Of a stretch of 64,000 bases of DNA, positions 10,931-22,526 are shown one piece after another (position 1 is the stretch's first letter; each line of letters begins with the position of its first letter). The notes under the pieces were generated by a model that was not told where the DNA came from, ran no database searches, and worked only from the letters and a program-made list of their open reading frames with translations. The translations under genes were made by a program, and so were the position numbers. Source of the DNA: Ryuthela nishihirai (taxonomy: Eukaryota > Arthropoda > Arachnida > Araneae > Heptathelidae); NCBI GenBank assembly GCA_038380435.1, contig JAWZYU010000013.1, positions 13,839,901-13,903,900 on the forward strand. The letters are read 5' to 3'.

Positions 10931-11620
10931 AAGTGAGTAAACAAGCAATTAACTACCTACCTTTTTATACAGTACATACAACAATATAGTAATATCATAG
11001 AGAAGTGTGGAGAAACTGTGTCAAATCAAATGACCAGTTGTGTTAGTCAAAAACCAGCCCTATTTTAAAAACTGTGTTAAACCAAAATCATTTGTTAGAA
11101 TTCCTGTTAATCAAGAACTAGCTATACCCTACTTTTATATGTATCTAACTAAATGGGCTCAGACCACCACTGCAACAATGTACTTAAAATAGTATTTTTA
11201 TTGTACTAACTTCAAAAATAGACATAGCTCTTCTAATGGTAAAAAAAAAAACTGAAACAAATGGGAGAAAACTGAAATTGGTGAAATCAGTAAACCAGAC
11301 AAGTATTTAAAAAAACTTTTTTGGTATTAAAAGGTGTTAAAAACATTCTGCAATCATAAAGGATCTGTTTTATTTAAGTTTCTGATTAAACACCTTTAAA
11401 ATCTTCAGTTATTTTAGTCTTTCATAAAGAGTAACAGATCTACAAATAGAATATACTAAATAAAGGATATCTTGCATCAACAGTTGTATATTTAATGATT
11501 CAAACTATATTTTTGAGGTGATCATTTTCAATAATAATAAAAAGTGCACACTGCAATAGAGACATCTGTACTGTCAGAACAATCAAAAACTGTGAAAACA
11601 AAAACACTGCAATACAAAAT
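10931..11620. other. Intronic DNA, no gene recognised
   Basis: AT-rich DNA with repeated motifs of the form TGTGTYAAAYCAAA around 11018-11090 and no coding or SINE similarity that I can see. Confidence 0.4.
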
Positions 11621-11621
11621 T

Positions 11622-14600
11622 CATCCTCATCCTCAAGCAGCCATGGGCTACGGAGGTCCGACCAGACCATGCAGTTTAATTCTCCAAGCATATCTGTCCT
11701 GAGCTACATTTGCTGCAACCAGCCACTACACACCATTTCTAAAAGGTCCTGTTTGACATTGTCTGCCCACCGCATTCTAGGTCTCTCCCCCCCCCCCTTC
11801 TTAGGTCTCTAGGCACACTGTTCATAATCCTATTCGCCAATCTATAATTATCCATACAGGCAACATGGCCAAAGCAGCAGAGTCTCTCTCTGCACAATAT
11901 GCTGCTTAAAGGAGGTTGCAAACTCCTTTGCCTAACCTCATCATTAGTTACAGAGTTGAACCACCTAATGCCCAAGATACTGCGTAAGCATCTAGAATCA
12001 AAAGCATCTAGTTTCCTGTTATCTTGTTTACACAGCGTCCAAGTTTCACTACCATAACTAACCCTAGAAAGAACCAAACTATTATACAGTCTAATTTTAG
12101 TCTTTAGGTGTATACGCCTATTTCTCCACAATCTCCAGAGGTTCTTAAAAGTCCCTGCAGCAATACCTATTCGTCTGTTAATCTCATGCCGCACATCACC
12201 AGTATCAGTTACGTAGCTCCCAAGGTAATTAAAATGTGACACCTGCTCAAGACTGCAACCATTCAGATTAACTGAATCACAACCTGCCTGACCAATTTTC
12301 ATCACTTTAGTTTTCTCTCTGTTTATAACCAAACCTACTCTACTACCAGTCTCATCAACAGCTCGAATGAAAGAGTTCATCTCATCAACATCATTTGCCA
12401 AAAGGGCTAAATCATCAGCATAATCTAAATCAGAAATTTTAGTATCTCCAGACCATTTAAGGCCAAAAGGGCTAAATCATCAGCATAATCTAAATCAGAA
12501 ATTTTAGTATCTCCAGACCATTTAAGGCCAAAATCTTTCCCTTGCAATGAATTTCGCATAACGTAATCAATAACCAAACTAAAGAGAAAAGGAGACAAAA
12601 TGCACCCTTGTCGAACACCAGAATTTAGCATTACTTCTGGTGTTCAACAAGGGTGCATTTTGTCTCCTTTGCAAACCAATTGCTACAAGCCTTACAAACT
12701 CTCACACATGACTCAGTGTTATTATAGAGAGCTTTCATTAACTAACTTGTCTGGTATACCATATGATCTCACAATCAACCACAAATTATGACGATCAACA
12801 GAGTCGAAAGTCTTTTTGAAATCAACAAAGCTAGCAACCAAAGGTTTCTGACCACACATCCCCTACCACTTCTGAATCCACATTGCTCATCACGCAATTG
12901 ACTGTCAACAAATTCTTAATGCTATTAAGCACAATAATGGAAAGAACTTTACCTGGAACAGAGAGTAGGTTGATACCCCTATAGTTATTACAAGAACAGC
13001 GATCACCTTTTTTGAAAATAGGGATAACAATAGCTCTGGTAAAATCCATAGGAACCATGCCTTTATCATAAAAGATATTCAGAATTTCAGTCATCCAAGT
13101 GGTAACCGAAACATTCCCAGCTCTAAGCATTTCTGTAGTAATTTCATCCACTCCTGGGGATTTATGAAGTCTAAGTTTAGAAATAGCCAAAATAACTTCA
13201 GAATGTGTTATGGGGCCAACATTAAAGCCACCAATGCATCTATCATCATTGCAAACAATGGGAGTAGAACTAACCACATTGTTTAGACATCACTGAAATG
13301 CTCCTTCCACCCAGCCATGACAGAATCCTCCCCTTCTATAACCTTACCTGGTTTATCCTTCAATCCTTGTATGCCTGTTCATTTTCTACCACATAAAACA
13401 TTAACTGTCTGGTACAGCTCTCTGCTGTTGTACTGCCTAACTGCTTCCTCAGCTTTGTCAGTCAAGCCATCAAGCCAAATATTCTTATCAGCAGCTAACT
13501 GATTCTTTACACGTTTATTAAGCTCTCTGTAATGCTTTCTATTAAGACTAGTAGGGTACTGATTAAGGACATTCCTGCAGTTCCTTCTTTCAGAAATAAG
13601 CTCAAGTGCCTTATCACTCAAATAATTCTGCCTCCTCTGCTCCTTTTTTTCCTAAAAGAGCACTGTTAGTTTCCAAAAAAGCACGTTTAAAACAGCCCCA
13701 TTCTTCATCAACTTCAGTAGTAAGCAAACCATGACTGTCATAATGATTAAGTAACCTATCATGGTAAGCTTTAGCTATAACTGGGTCTTTCAGAGCTTCA
13801 GTATTAAAGGCAATTTTTTTTAACTTTAGCACAACACTTTTTAAGTTTAAGTTGCAAGACACTTTTAACAAGGTAATGGTCAGATCCAATTTCAGCTCCC
13901 CTATATGCCCTGGTATTCCTAACAGAACTATCCCACTTACTGTTAATTAATATAAAATCAATCATATTCTTATGCAGCCCATCAGGTGAAACCCATGTTT
14001 ACTTATGTATGTCACGGTGTTTGTAATAAGTGTTAGTTATTCTGAATCCATTGAGTTTACTTACCTGTAGGAGACGTTGCCCATTGCCATTGCAGCTACC
14101 AATACCAAAAGGGCCTATTACTCCTCCCCAAAGGTCAGAGTCAGTACCAACTTTGGCACTGAAGTCACCAAGAACAAGGGTAATATCTCCTTTCTTGACA
14201 GAATTCAAAATATCCTGAAGTTGTTCATAAAACCTATCCTAGTGGGGGCATAACAGCAGATAACATTCAAGTCTTTAATGCTTGTCTGAAATTTTGCTGT
14301 AAGAAATCTTTCATTAATGCACTCATATCCTAGAAGAGCATCAGTAGCATGTCTGCTGAGCAGCAGACCTATGCCTTGGTGATGCTTTCCATCCTCCCTC
14401 CCTGTAAAGAGAAATTTAAAGTTATTTTTAAGTATCTCACCTTTACCTGTCCATCTGGTCTCTTGCAAGCCTAGAATATCTAGGTTATAGCGCTGGAATT
14501 CCTGCATGAGGACATCAAGAGAATAATCTCTATATAATATCCTCAAGTTCCACGTTCCTGCAAAGAGAAAATGATTAGTAGGATTTTTAAAGAAACTAGG

Positions 14601-14670
14601 TTTATTGAGATAGATAGGGCCAACAATATCAAACAGCCCCCTGATCCCAGGCATGGGGCAAAGATCTGTT
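11622..14670 (-). mobile_element. RTE-like non-LTR retrotransposon, copy A (defective)
   Basis: Minus-strand LINE with an apurinic-type endonuclease (GTWNLRILYRDYSLD, LGLQETRWTGKG, VLGDFSAKVG) followed by a reverse transcriptase (IPIFKKGDRCSCNNYRGINL, DYADDLALL, FNYLGSYVTDTGDVRHEINR) and a C-terminal GRD..CGGQTM tail. It is broken by many frameshifts, a 65-bp tandem duplication (about 12401-12530), a hairpin-forming inverted duplication (12590-12670) and a deletion of about 45 bp near 12845. The 3' end at about 11622 has (TCATCC) triplet-like repeats. The 5' end beyond 14670 diverges from copies B and C, suggesting a different subfamily or truncation. RTE assignment rests on similarity of the C-terminal region and short 3' repeats; another clade is possible. 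Confidence 0.85.
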
Positions 14671-14821
14671 CCTCATCCACTAAAGACTGAAGTTACCGAT
14701 GCTGGTAGGAACTTCAGGCACCACCTTTTCAAGTGGACTTTTTCAAGAGTCATAAAGCCTGCCTGACACATTACTGCAGTTTAGGCTTGACGATGCCTCA
14801 AATTACTAATTAGTAATCAAA

Positions 14822-15213
14822 CCTCTAATTAGCGCTATGAACATTCCTTTTATGTTTCATATAGGCACTATTCAGGCAATTTAGCCACAAGGGGCATTTA
14901 TATTTGCCAATAGATGGAAACATGTATTACACGTGTAGCTCAGTGGTCCAGAGCACCCTACATGTTATCAGGAGGTCGTGGGTTTGTATCCCACCTGGCT
15001 CAAGACAATTTTTCCTCTAAAATTTAAATCGATGCTAAAGTGCGGATTTATTTACTTGATTGAAATACATCGAGCTTATTTCATTATTTATTATCTGCAT
15101 ACTTGTAATACATGCTTCCATCTATTGGCAAATATAAATGCCGCTTGTGTCTAAATTGCCTGAATAGCACCTATATGAAACATAAAAGGAATGTTCATAG
15201 TGCTAATTAGAGG
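14822..15213 (+). repeat. SINE S4 unit inside 108-bp inverted arms
   Basis: 14822-14929 and 15106-15213 are inverted copies (CCTCTAATTAGC outer ends, CATGTATTA inner ends). Between them lies a tRNA-like head, GTGTAGCTCAGTGGTCCAGA, with B box GTGGGTTTGTATCCCACC at about 14988. It is followed by the S4 body CAAGACAATTTTTCCTCTAA. Confidence 0.8.
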
Positions 15214-15225
15214 AGATCTTGATCA

Positions 15226-15350
15226 GCGGCCGGTAGCTCAGTGGCCCAGAGCACCTGACATGTTGTCAGGAGGTCGTGGGCTCATATCCAACCTGGTCAA
15301 GACAATTTTTCCCCTAAAATTTAAATCGACACTAAAGTGCTGGTTTATTT
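15226..15350 (+). repeat. SINE S4, second head in tandem
   Basis: A second S4 head (CCGGTAGCTCAGTGGCCCAG, GTCGTGGGCTCATATCC) begins about 290 bp after the first and continues into CAAGACAATTTTTCCCCTAA. The 3' part is cut off near 15350. Confidence 0.75.
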
Positions 15351-15447
15351 TTAAGTAAAGATATTTTATGACAAAATTTGTGTAGTTAACATGACAGGCT
15401 TGTGAATACTTCTATTTTGCTATTATTTTTCTTTTGTATTCTAGAAA

Positions 15448-16778
15448 ATGCCCTGCCGAAAATGTCAAAATAAGGCAGACAACTTCTGTTATATTTGTGG
15501 AGAGTTCACCTTTGCAAGACATAAGAAAAAAATGTCATCTATAATAAAAAGAGCATACAAACATTACTTTAGATGTAAAATAGGAGATCACAATAAGCAG
15601 TGGGCCCCCCTCACATGTTGTGCAATTTGCTACGTGAAATTAATAAACTGGTGGAAGGGTAAAAGTAGCACCATGTTATTTGCTGTACCCATGATATGGA
15701 GGGAACCAAAACACCTCCACAGAATGCTATTTCTGTATGACTAGTATCCAGGGCTTTACCAGCAGAAAACCAAAGAGACATATCAATTATCCCAACTTAT
15801 CTTCTGCAATACGACCAGTACCACATTCTAAAACTTTGCCAGTTCCACTAACTCCAAGTCAGGAAACAGAAGATGAAGAAAGTACTGGTGAAGAGAGTGA
15901 GGCATGTGAATCACCTCCAGAAAGAAGTGATCCTTCCTACGAGTCTATCATGGATTCAACTCCACATTTTTTAACGCAGGCAGATCTGAACAATTTGGTT
16001 TCGTGATCTAGGGCTAAGTAAACAAAATACTGAACTGTTGGGCTCTAGGTTGCAAGAATGGAATCTTCTCCAACCTAGTACAAGTATAACTTTATATAGA
16101 AATAGAGAACGGAATTTTGTTGCATTCTTCTCACATGATGGCCGATTGACTTTCTGTAATGTTATTGCCGGTTTGATGACAGCTTTATAGGCTTTATTCA
16201 TAACCCACAAAATTGGAAGCTCTTTATAGATGCATCCAAATCTGGCTTGAAGGCAGTTTTACTACATAATGGTAATTTAATATGTTTTGTTCCGGTTGCC
16301 TATGCTAGTATGGCAAAAGAATCATAAGAGATTCTAGATATAATGCTGAAATCCATCAAATACACAGACTTCAATTGGAAAATATGTGGTGATTTAAAAA
16401 TCATGGCCATGATATTGGGAATGCAACAAGGGAACACAAAATATCCTTGTTTCCTTTGTGAATGGGACAGTCCTGACAGAGCATCCCATTACTTGAAGAA
16501 AATTTGGCCAATACGTAATTGGAAAGTGGGAGCAAAAAATTTACAGAAGCAGGGACTTATAGCTTATGAGGATATGATCCTTCCTCCCCTTCATATAAAA
16601 CTGAGACTTATGAAGCAATTTGTCAAGGCAGTGGATAAATATGGTAGAGGATTTACCTAATTAACAATAAAATTCCCCCGTCTTTCAGAAACAAAGATAA
16701 AAGAGGGCGTGCTTGTTGGCCCTCAAATAAGACAGTTGAAGAAAGATGTGAAATTTGATGAATCTCTAACAGATTTGG
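15448..16778 (+). pseudogene. Unclassified repeat-borne protein family, zinc-knuckle plus possible RNase H-like fold
   Basis: Four plus-strand coding pieces follow one another. The first (15448-15744) has CRKCQNKADNFCYICGEF and CCAIC, an evident cysteine-rich metal-binding region. The second (15737-16006) has SRKPKRHINYPNLSSAIRPV and an acidic Glu/Ser-rich linker. The third, without its own start (about 16211-16325), reads KLFIDASKSGLKAVLLHNGN, resembling an RNase H-type strand with an Asp. The fourth (16343-16660) has WKICGDLKIMAMILGMQQGN, FLCEWDSPDRASHY, LPPLHIKLRLMKQFVKAVD. From memory, this block order occurs in many uncharacterised, multi-copy arthropod and molluscan proteins, so it is probably a mobile element, but I do not know its class. 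At least three frame breaks are present and the C-terminus is cut by an S2 SINE at 16779. Confidence 0.6.
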
Positions 16779-17490
16779 TTGGTTGTTTTACTGCTGAGTA
16801 GCATTTTTTTGCACACCATGGGTTAAGTGGCCAGATCACAAGAACCCTGATGGCTCAGAGAAGGTTGGGGGAAGGGACCCACTGGAACAGCTGTTGGGTT
16901 GCTTTACCTCTGAGTGGCACTTTTTTGCACACCATGGGTTAAATGGCCAGGTCACACGGACCCCGAAGGCTCAGAGAAGGTTGGGGGAGGGGACCCACTG
17001 GAATAGCTGTTGGGAGACAGATGGAACCCTCCCATCAAGGCCATCCAGCGTGTTCTTTAATGTGCACAGGGTATGGCTCTCCCACACACAGGGCCATGGT
17101 TTAACGTCCCATCTGACGGACGGCGGCCTTTCCAAGCTCATCGGTGTCCCCCACTGACAGTGGGCAGGGTGGGGAATTTTGCGGAGATAAATCTCAACGC
17201 TGACCCATCTGGGATTCGAACCTGGGAACTACAGATTAGGAGAATGGCAGTTACCGACTGAGCCACCCCTGCCCCACAGCTGTTGGGAGACAGATGGTAG
17301 TCTCCTGTCAAGGCTATCCAGTGTGTTCTTTAACATGCACAGGGTATGACTCACCCACACATGGGATCACAGCTTAATGTCCCATGAGATGGACGGCAGC
17401 TTTTCCAAGCCCATCAGTGTCTCCTACTGACTGTGGGCAGGCGGGGAATTTTTTGGTGATAAATCTCAACAGTGACTCAGTTGGGACTCG
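16779..17490 (-). repeat. SINE S2 (outer), interrupted by another S2
   Basis: The outer copy begins at 16779 (GGTTGTTTTACTGCTGAGTA), is interrupted after 16898 and resumes at 17276 (ACAGCTGTTGGGAGACAGAT), ending in a decayed head near 17490. It has lost most of the tRNA-like region. Confidence 0.8.
16899..17275 (-). repeat. SINE S2 (inner), full length, 12-bp TSD
   Basis: A complete S2 copy, in the same orientation as the host SINE. ACAGCTGTTGGG lies at 16887-16898 and 17276-17287, an exact duplication of host SINE sequence. Confidence 0.9.
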
Positions 17491-18350
17491 AGCTGGCACA
17501 ACGAGCCAGTAGCACACTATTCTCAGGTCATGTGCTCATCATTTTGTTTGCCCATTGACCTTTAGCCCATTTTTATACCTTCTTCATATTTCTACATCAG
17601 CGTGGCACTCAACACATCAATGGATATTCTACTACACTGATTGAATTCAAATCGCTTAAATCCATATATATAACAACTCTACATGCAAATCGTCAGGTCA
17701 AGCCACCTGTTCTTTTTAGGTGGGGCAATTTCAATGATGGGCAGTGTATAGACCTATCAAACCCAAGGATTACTAATAAGAGCAACATGATTTTCAGTTT
17801 TAAAACCAGTTGCCTTGAGAATGAAAGCTATTTAAAGTTGTGATCATATTTGGAGAAGTAATTTTCACTTTGACAAAAGAGTATGCCAACTAACAAGATA
17901 AAAATGGTGAAAAAAAGAAACACCTGAATTCATCAACTTAACCAAGCTTCACTAAAACATAAGACTGATGGTGACACAACAGTACTTGCATAGGGGTAAG
18001 ATCTTTTTCATTCAGTGCAATGAGGTGAACTTTTTGCAAGCACTTAAATTTCATATTAAAGTAACTTTTTTTGCTTAATAAGAGCTAGGTAAACAGTTTA
18101 TCATTCTGTCTGTTATCCTAGGTCTTCCAGACCAACATAATTTTATATCTTGAATTGTTCCTGACACTAGTTAGTAGCACCCATTCCATCTCAGTACTTT
18201 TCATTCCACTCTTTTACCATACCTTGGTGCAATTTCACTTAGACCTTCCTATTTCTTAATTGGCAGGACACATTGTAATGAATGGTTCTCACAGACCCAG
18301 TGCAACCCTTGGTGTCACTATTTAGGAATATAAGGTATGTTTCAATATCT
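17491..18350. other. Intronic DNA, nothing recognised
   Basis: No coding similarity, SINE head or inverted repeat was found in this stretch. Confidence 0.4.
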
Positions 18351-18465
18351 CTCATTCTGGTTATTACACTGGTTTCCATAAATTAAGGCAAATTCCTATG
18401 TTAAGGTCAATGGGAAGCTAATATCAAAGCTCTATAACTTCTAAAAGAAATTTTTTGTTTTGAAA

Positions 18466-18946
18466 AATGTGACTGCAGATAAAGATCTTAATAAAATATA
18501 TCAATATCTCGATTTTCAACAATATTCATTAAGTATTTAATGAGTTATGGAAGTTTGAATATTTAACAATAGCAATGCCATTCTTAAGAAACTTATACAA
18601 AACTGAAGAATAGTGAAAGAATTCTTTACACAAGCTCTAAATTTAAGTAAATTTATTTTATTACATGACACAATACTTATTACAATGACACAATACTTAT
18701 TACTAAGTTTTAATTAACTTCTGAAGTCAATTTTTGTGGCAAGTGGGATCTGAACTCCTAACCTCCTAATGACATCAGGTGTTTGACCACTGAGCATGAT
18801 CACCTCTACTAGTGGTGTTATTCCCTTCACCAAAGTCAACCATTAAGTTAATTACCAAATAAGTTTTGTTTTGAAAAATGTGATTGCAGATAAAGATCTC
18901 AATCCAATAAATCAATATCTCGATTTTCAACAATATTCTAAATATT
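18466..18946. repeat. Direct repeat of about 70 bp around a minus S4 SINE
   Basis: 18466-18534 and 18877-18943 share AATGTGAYTGCAGATAAAGA and CAATATCTCGATTTTCAACA. Between them lies an S4 head on the minus strand (about 18725-18810; GGGATCTGAACTCCTAACCT). The shared block resembles the interior of the 27.8-kb MITE. A 15-bp palindrome (GTGTATAGACTAATT) is at 18955-18999. Confidence 0.6.
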
Positions 18947-20067
18947 GTGTATAGACTAATTCAAATTTATTTTTAATTAGTCTATACACTGCTACTAACT
19001 AGTGTCAACTAACCATTAGTAACTGTCTTTTAGCTGCATTTGTAGGCTCTATTGTAAGGGCACTTCTTAGATATCAAGGCCAGCCACACTAAATGGTTGA
19101 TCCAACTAGGTTTTTTTTTGGAGCAAGTCTCATTATGACAAGCACTAGAGAGATGTATTATTAGTTACCTTTAGTTACTTTTTATCTACAACACTTCACA
19201 ATATGATTATGTTACTAAGTATTGGACTACTATTATGCTGTACATGTTAATGGGTAAAGAAGGAAAATTGTTGTGAGCCAGGTGAGATCCAAACTTATGA
19301 CCACTTGATGACATCAAATTTGAAGCTGTTAAAAATTTAAAAAACAGTGGTTGGGATTACATCTGTCAATCTTCTATAAGTTTCATATTATCCATGGAAG
19401 TTTAATGAGATTTTATTCTTTGGACAATAGAACATTTTCTTATTAAGGAATTTTTCTGTTACCCATTTGCATTAAAAGAATATTTTTAAACGTAAAAGTT
19501 TTTTCGCTCTAATGGACCAAACTTTAGTTTCTTGTTAGCTAATATTTTATCTTATCCATTTTTGTGTTAAGTGTTTCCGACTGTATGTTGAAATTAACTT
19601 GGTAATGTTCGGTACAATTGATGTTAGAAACTAAAGAAACTGTTGGGGCATGTTAATATAATTCTACAGCATAACTTCCCATCAGTACTTTTTAAATGAG
19701 TTGGAAACATCTTTCCCCCCCTCCCCCGCAGTGAAATACTTTCTTTTAAGAACTCATTTAGAAGCTGTGGAGCTTTGAATTACATCAATTTTCCTTTGAT
19801 GTAATATATATAGAAGTGTTCCAGTACTTTTGCTAATACAGTGTAAAGGAATCACAACAACATATATGTTATTTTAAACAGATGCAAATCAGTCTTTTAT
19901 GCTTATAAAATAAAACAAAAAAAATTTGCTACTAATCTGTTAACAACTGATATAAAACTAAGGACTTTTTAACATTCTCTGAACAAAAACCTTTTTGCAG
20001 CAGTTAAAGGCACAAAATGAAAATAAATAACATTAACTATTTATTTGGGTCTTCTCATTACAGCTCT
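18947..20067. other. Intronic DNA with an S4 head remnant
   Basis: A decayed minus-strand S4 head lies at about 19268-19320 (GAGCCAGGTGAGATCCAAAC). At 19812-19846 is AGTGTTCCAGTACTTTTGCT, resembling a Tc1-type terminal repeat without a partner. Otherwise nothing is recognised. Confidence 0.4.
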
Positions 20068-20071
20068 TTAA

Positions 20072-22268
20072 CCCTTCCAGGGCCCAAGGTGAAAAACAGG
20101 TTTCTATCCAGGGGCCAAGCTATTTTCTGCCTATGCTCAGCCAAAAAAAAAAAACTTTAACTTTTTTGGCAAATAACTAATGAAAGGAATTATGGCATGT
20201 TGTATGCCAAATTAATCAGCATTTAATTCTGAATTTTCTGAAAATCAAGTATTTAACAAAAAAGACCATGTGTTTTATTTTAATAGGACTTTTTTAGAGT
20301 CATGTAGTAAAAAATGCATCTGGCAACACTAATAAAAATTTATTTAAAAAAAAAAACTAATAGATAAAAATGATTACAATGCACATGAATAGAATGACTA
20401 TATATTTCTGAATAACAAAAAAATTATTCTTTTGGTTTTAAGTAAATATTTCTCTCGTTTTGTAATTTTTTTCTCGGTACCATACTTCGAGAAAATTTCA
20501 GATTTTGAGCCAATTGTGCTGAGTCAAATAAACAAGTCAACTTTAGATTTTTTTAAAAAATAACCAATCAACAGAAATAGGTCATGTTATATACAAAATT
20601 AAACAGAATTTAATTATGAATTTTATGAAAATAAATAATATAAATAAATTTGCAAGCATATTGATTTTAATAAGCCTTTTTCAATGTGATATGGTGAAAA
20701 AAAAAGATCGCACTATACAATTAAGGCTTCATTTTGGAAAACCCACTGAATAAAAATAGTTAAATTATATTTTTATTGAAAGAAAATTTCCTCCCGAATA
20801 ATATTCACCTGAAATATGATTTTTATTTCTTTTAATGATTCTTTTCAGTATCATATATTTTAAACTCAGCCAGTGTTATACAACGTGACTTGGCCTTCTC
20901 ATATTCACAGAATTTTCTGAACTGGTTATGAAATAGAAAAAATATTTCCTTGGCTGCTTTTTTTTATTAAACATTATGAATTTTTTTTCTTTGGGTATTG
21001 AAGTTTGGCAATCTTGGCTAAGTGCAGAAAGGTTTGTGCACCAAGAACTAACCCTTCCCAAAATTACCCTCCCAAATGATGGCCAATTTCCGTAGCAAGG
21101 AAGTCTATTTGTTTCCGTATCCAAGACATTCAATTTCAGAAAACGGTACAAACTCAAAGTTTTTTATTAAAAAAACAAGAAATTATAAAAGAAAAATTAC
21201 ATATAACCTAAATGGGATTAATAAATAATATATCCACAACAACTTTTAAGCTGGCTGCCAATCTAGCCAACCTGGATGATATATCAGTAATTGATAAATC
21301 AACCGATCTAAAAATAGCTAACTAGCGGAAATAAAACTACAGAAATTAATTTGCTCTCCTATCCAAAAACTCATTTATTTTCAGAAAATGATACTAGTTC
21401 AAAGTTTTACTGGAAAAGTAATAAATAATAAAATAAAAATTGACATATAGCCTAATGTGATGTTACCACAAGTTGTAGGCCGGTCATACGATATAACTTA
21501 ACTATGAAAAAATCAATACTTATCGATCGGCCAAAAGATCGCTAAATTCCAAAAATAAATCTACTGAAATGAAAACTAACTAAGGTTTAAATATAAAAAA
21601 ATACTAACTTGACAAAGAGTATCCAATATGCTGGACGAAAACTTCGATTACACATTCGATTTGAAGGCGGGGAAGATGCATAGAATGCAGGGAAAAATGA
21701 TAAAAAATAACTTGGGAATACTGACTAGGTTTTTGACAGAAAAGAGTGTGAAACTGAAAAAAAAAAAAATGGCAGTACATATTTTGCAATTACTTCCAAA
21801 AGCTACGATTTTTAAAAATAGCAGTTTTTCTCATTAATTTTTAAGAGATTTTCACAAATTTAGGGAAAAATTTGTTGATAATAGCTCAAATCAAACTTGT
21901 GAGCTTAAATCAGAAGGTTGCTTCAGCATGTAGGAATATTAACAAGCAAATTGGTAATACCGTTTAGTGCTTCTAAAAATTGGCAATCAGATGACTTTAT
22001 GAAATTATTTATATTGTAGTTTAGTAAAATATGCAACAAATTAAAAAACAAAATATTATTTTTGAAGCCTGAATTATATATTTCAGGCTTCAAAAATAAT
22101 ATATATATAAAAATACAACGATATATATATATAAAAATTACAACGGCAATTTTTATTAAAAAAAAAAAATCAATATATTTTTGTTGTACTAAGACCATGT
22201 GCATATGGCATTGACACTCGCAACTTAGATTCTCCATACGTGTACATATGGGCTAGGCCCTGGAAGGG
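20072..22268. mobile_element. TTAA-flanked 2.2-kb DNA element, non-autonomous, piggyBac-type ends
   Basis: The ends are inverted: CCCTTCCAGGGCC at 20072 and its near complement GGCCCTGGAAGGG ending at 22268. TTAA flanks both sides (20068-20071 and 22269-22272), the target site of piggyBac transposases. The 2.2-kb interior is AT-rich without a transposase frame. A 21-bp-arm palindrome (TTTTTGAAGCCTGAA) sits at about 22051-22101. Related sequence occurs at 4774-7345, 29105-29400 and 56620-58060. Confidence 0.75.
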
Positions 22269-22353
22269 TTAAATTTCAAGTTCAACAATTTTCTGATAGA
22301 TAATCAAGGTTGTAAAAGTATATAAAATTGCAATTACAACAGAAAATACTAAC

Positions 22354-22526
22354 TGTAATCCAACTGCAGGACACTCATCAATGACAACAATTCCCTGTTC
22401 GTCAGCTTGATCCATCATTTCTTCTGAGTAAGGGTAATGAGAAGTACGAAATGAGTTAGCACCTATCCACTTTATAAGGTTAAAATCTTTTACAATAAGT
22501 GGAATGTCTAATCCTTTTCCACGAAT
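22354..22526 (-). CDS. GUSB: Beta-glucuronidase exon 7 (TIM barrel)
   Basis: This 173-base exon has a TTTCAG acceptor and a GTTAGT donor (22348-22353), starting in phase 0 and ending in phase 2. It encodes [36 protein letters not shown] and [11 protein letters not shown]. These are the family-2 acid/base-side barrel strands, including the R-T-S-H-Y-P substrate-binding loop. It joins exon 6 in frame at HEDAN-IRGKG, as in other beta-glucuronidases. The exon lies between LINE copy A (same strand as the gene) and copy B (opposite strand). Confidence 0.95.
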
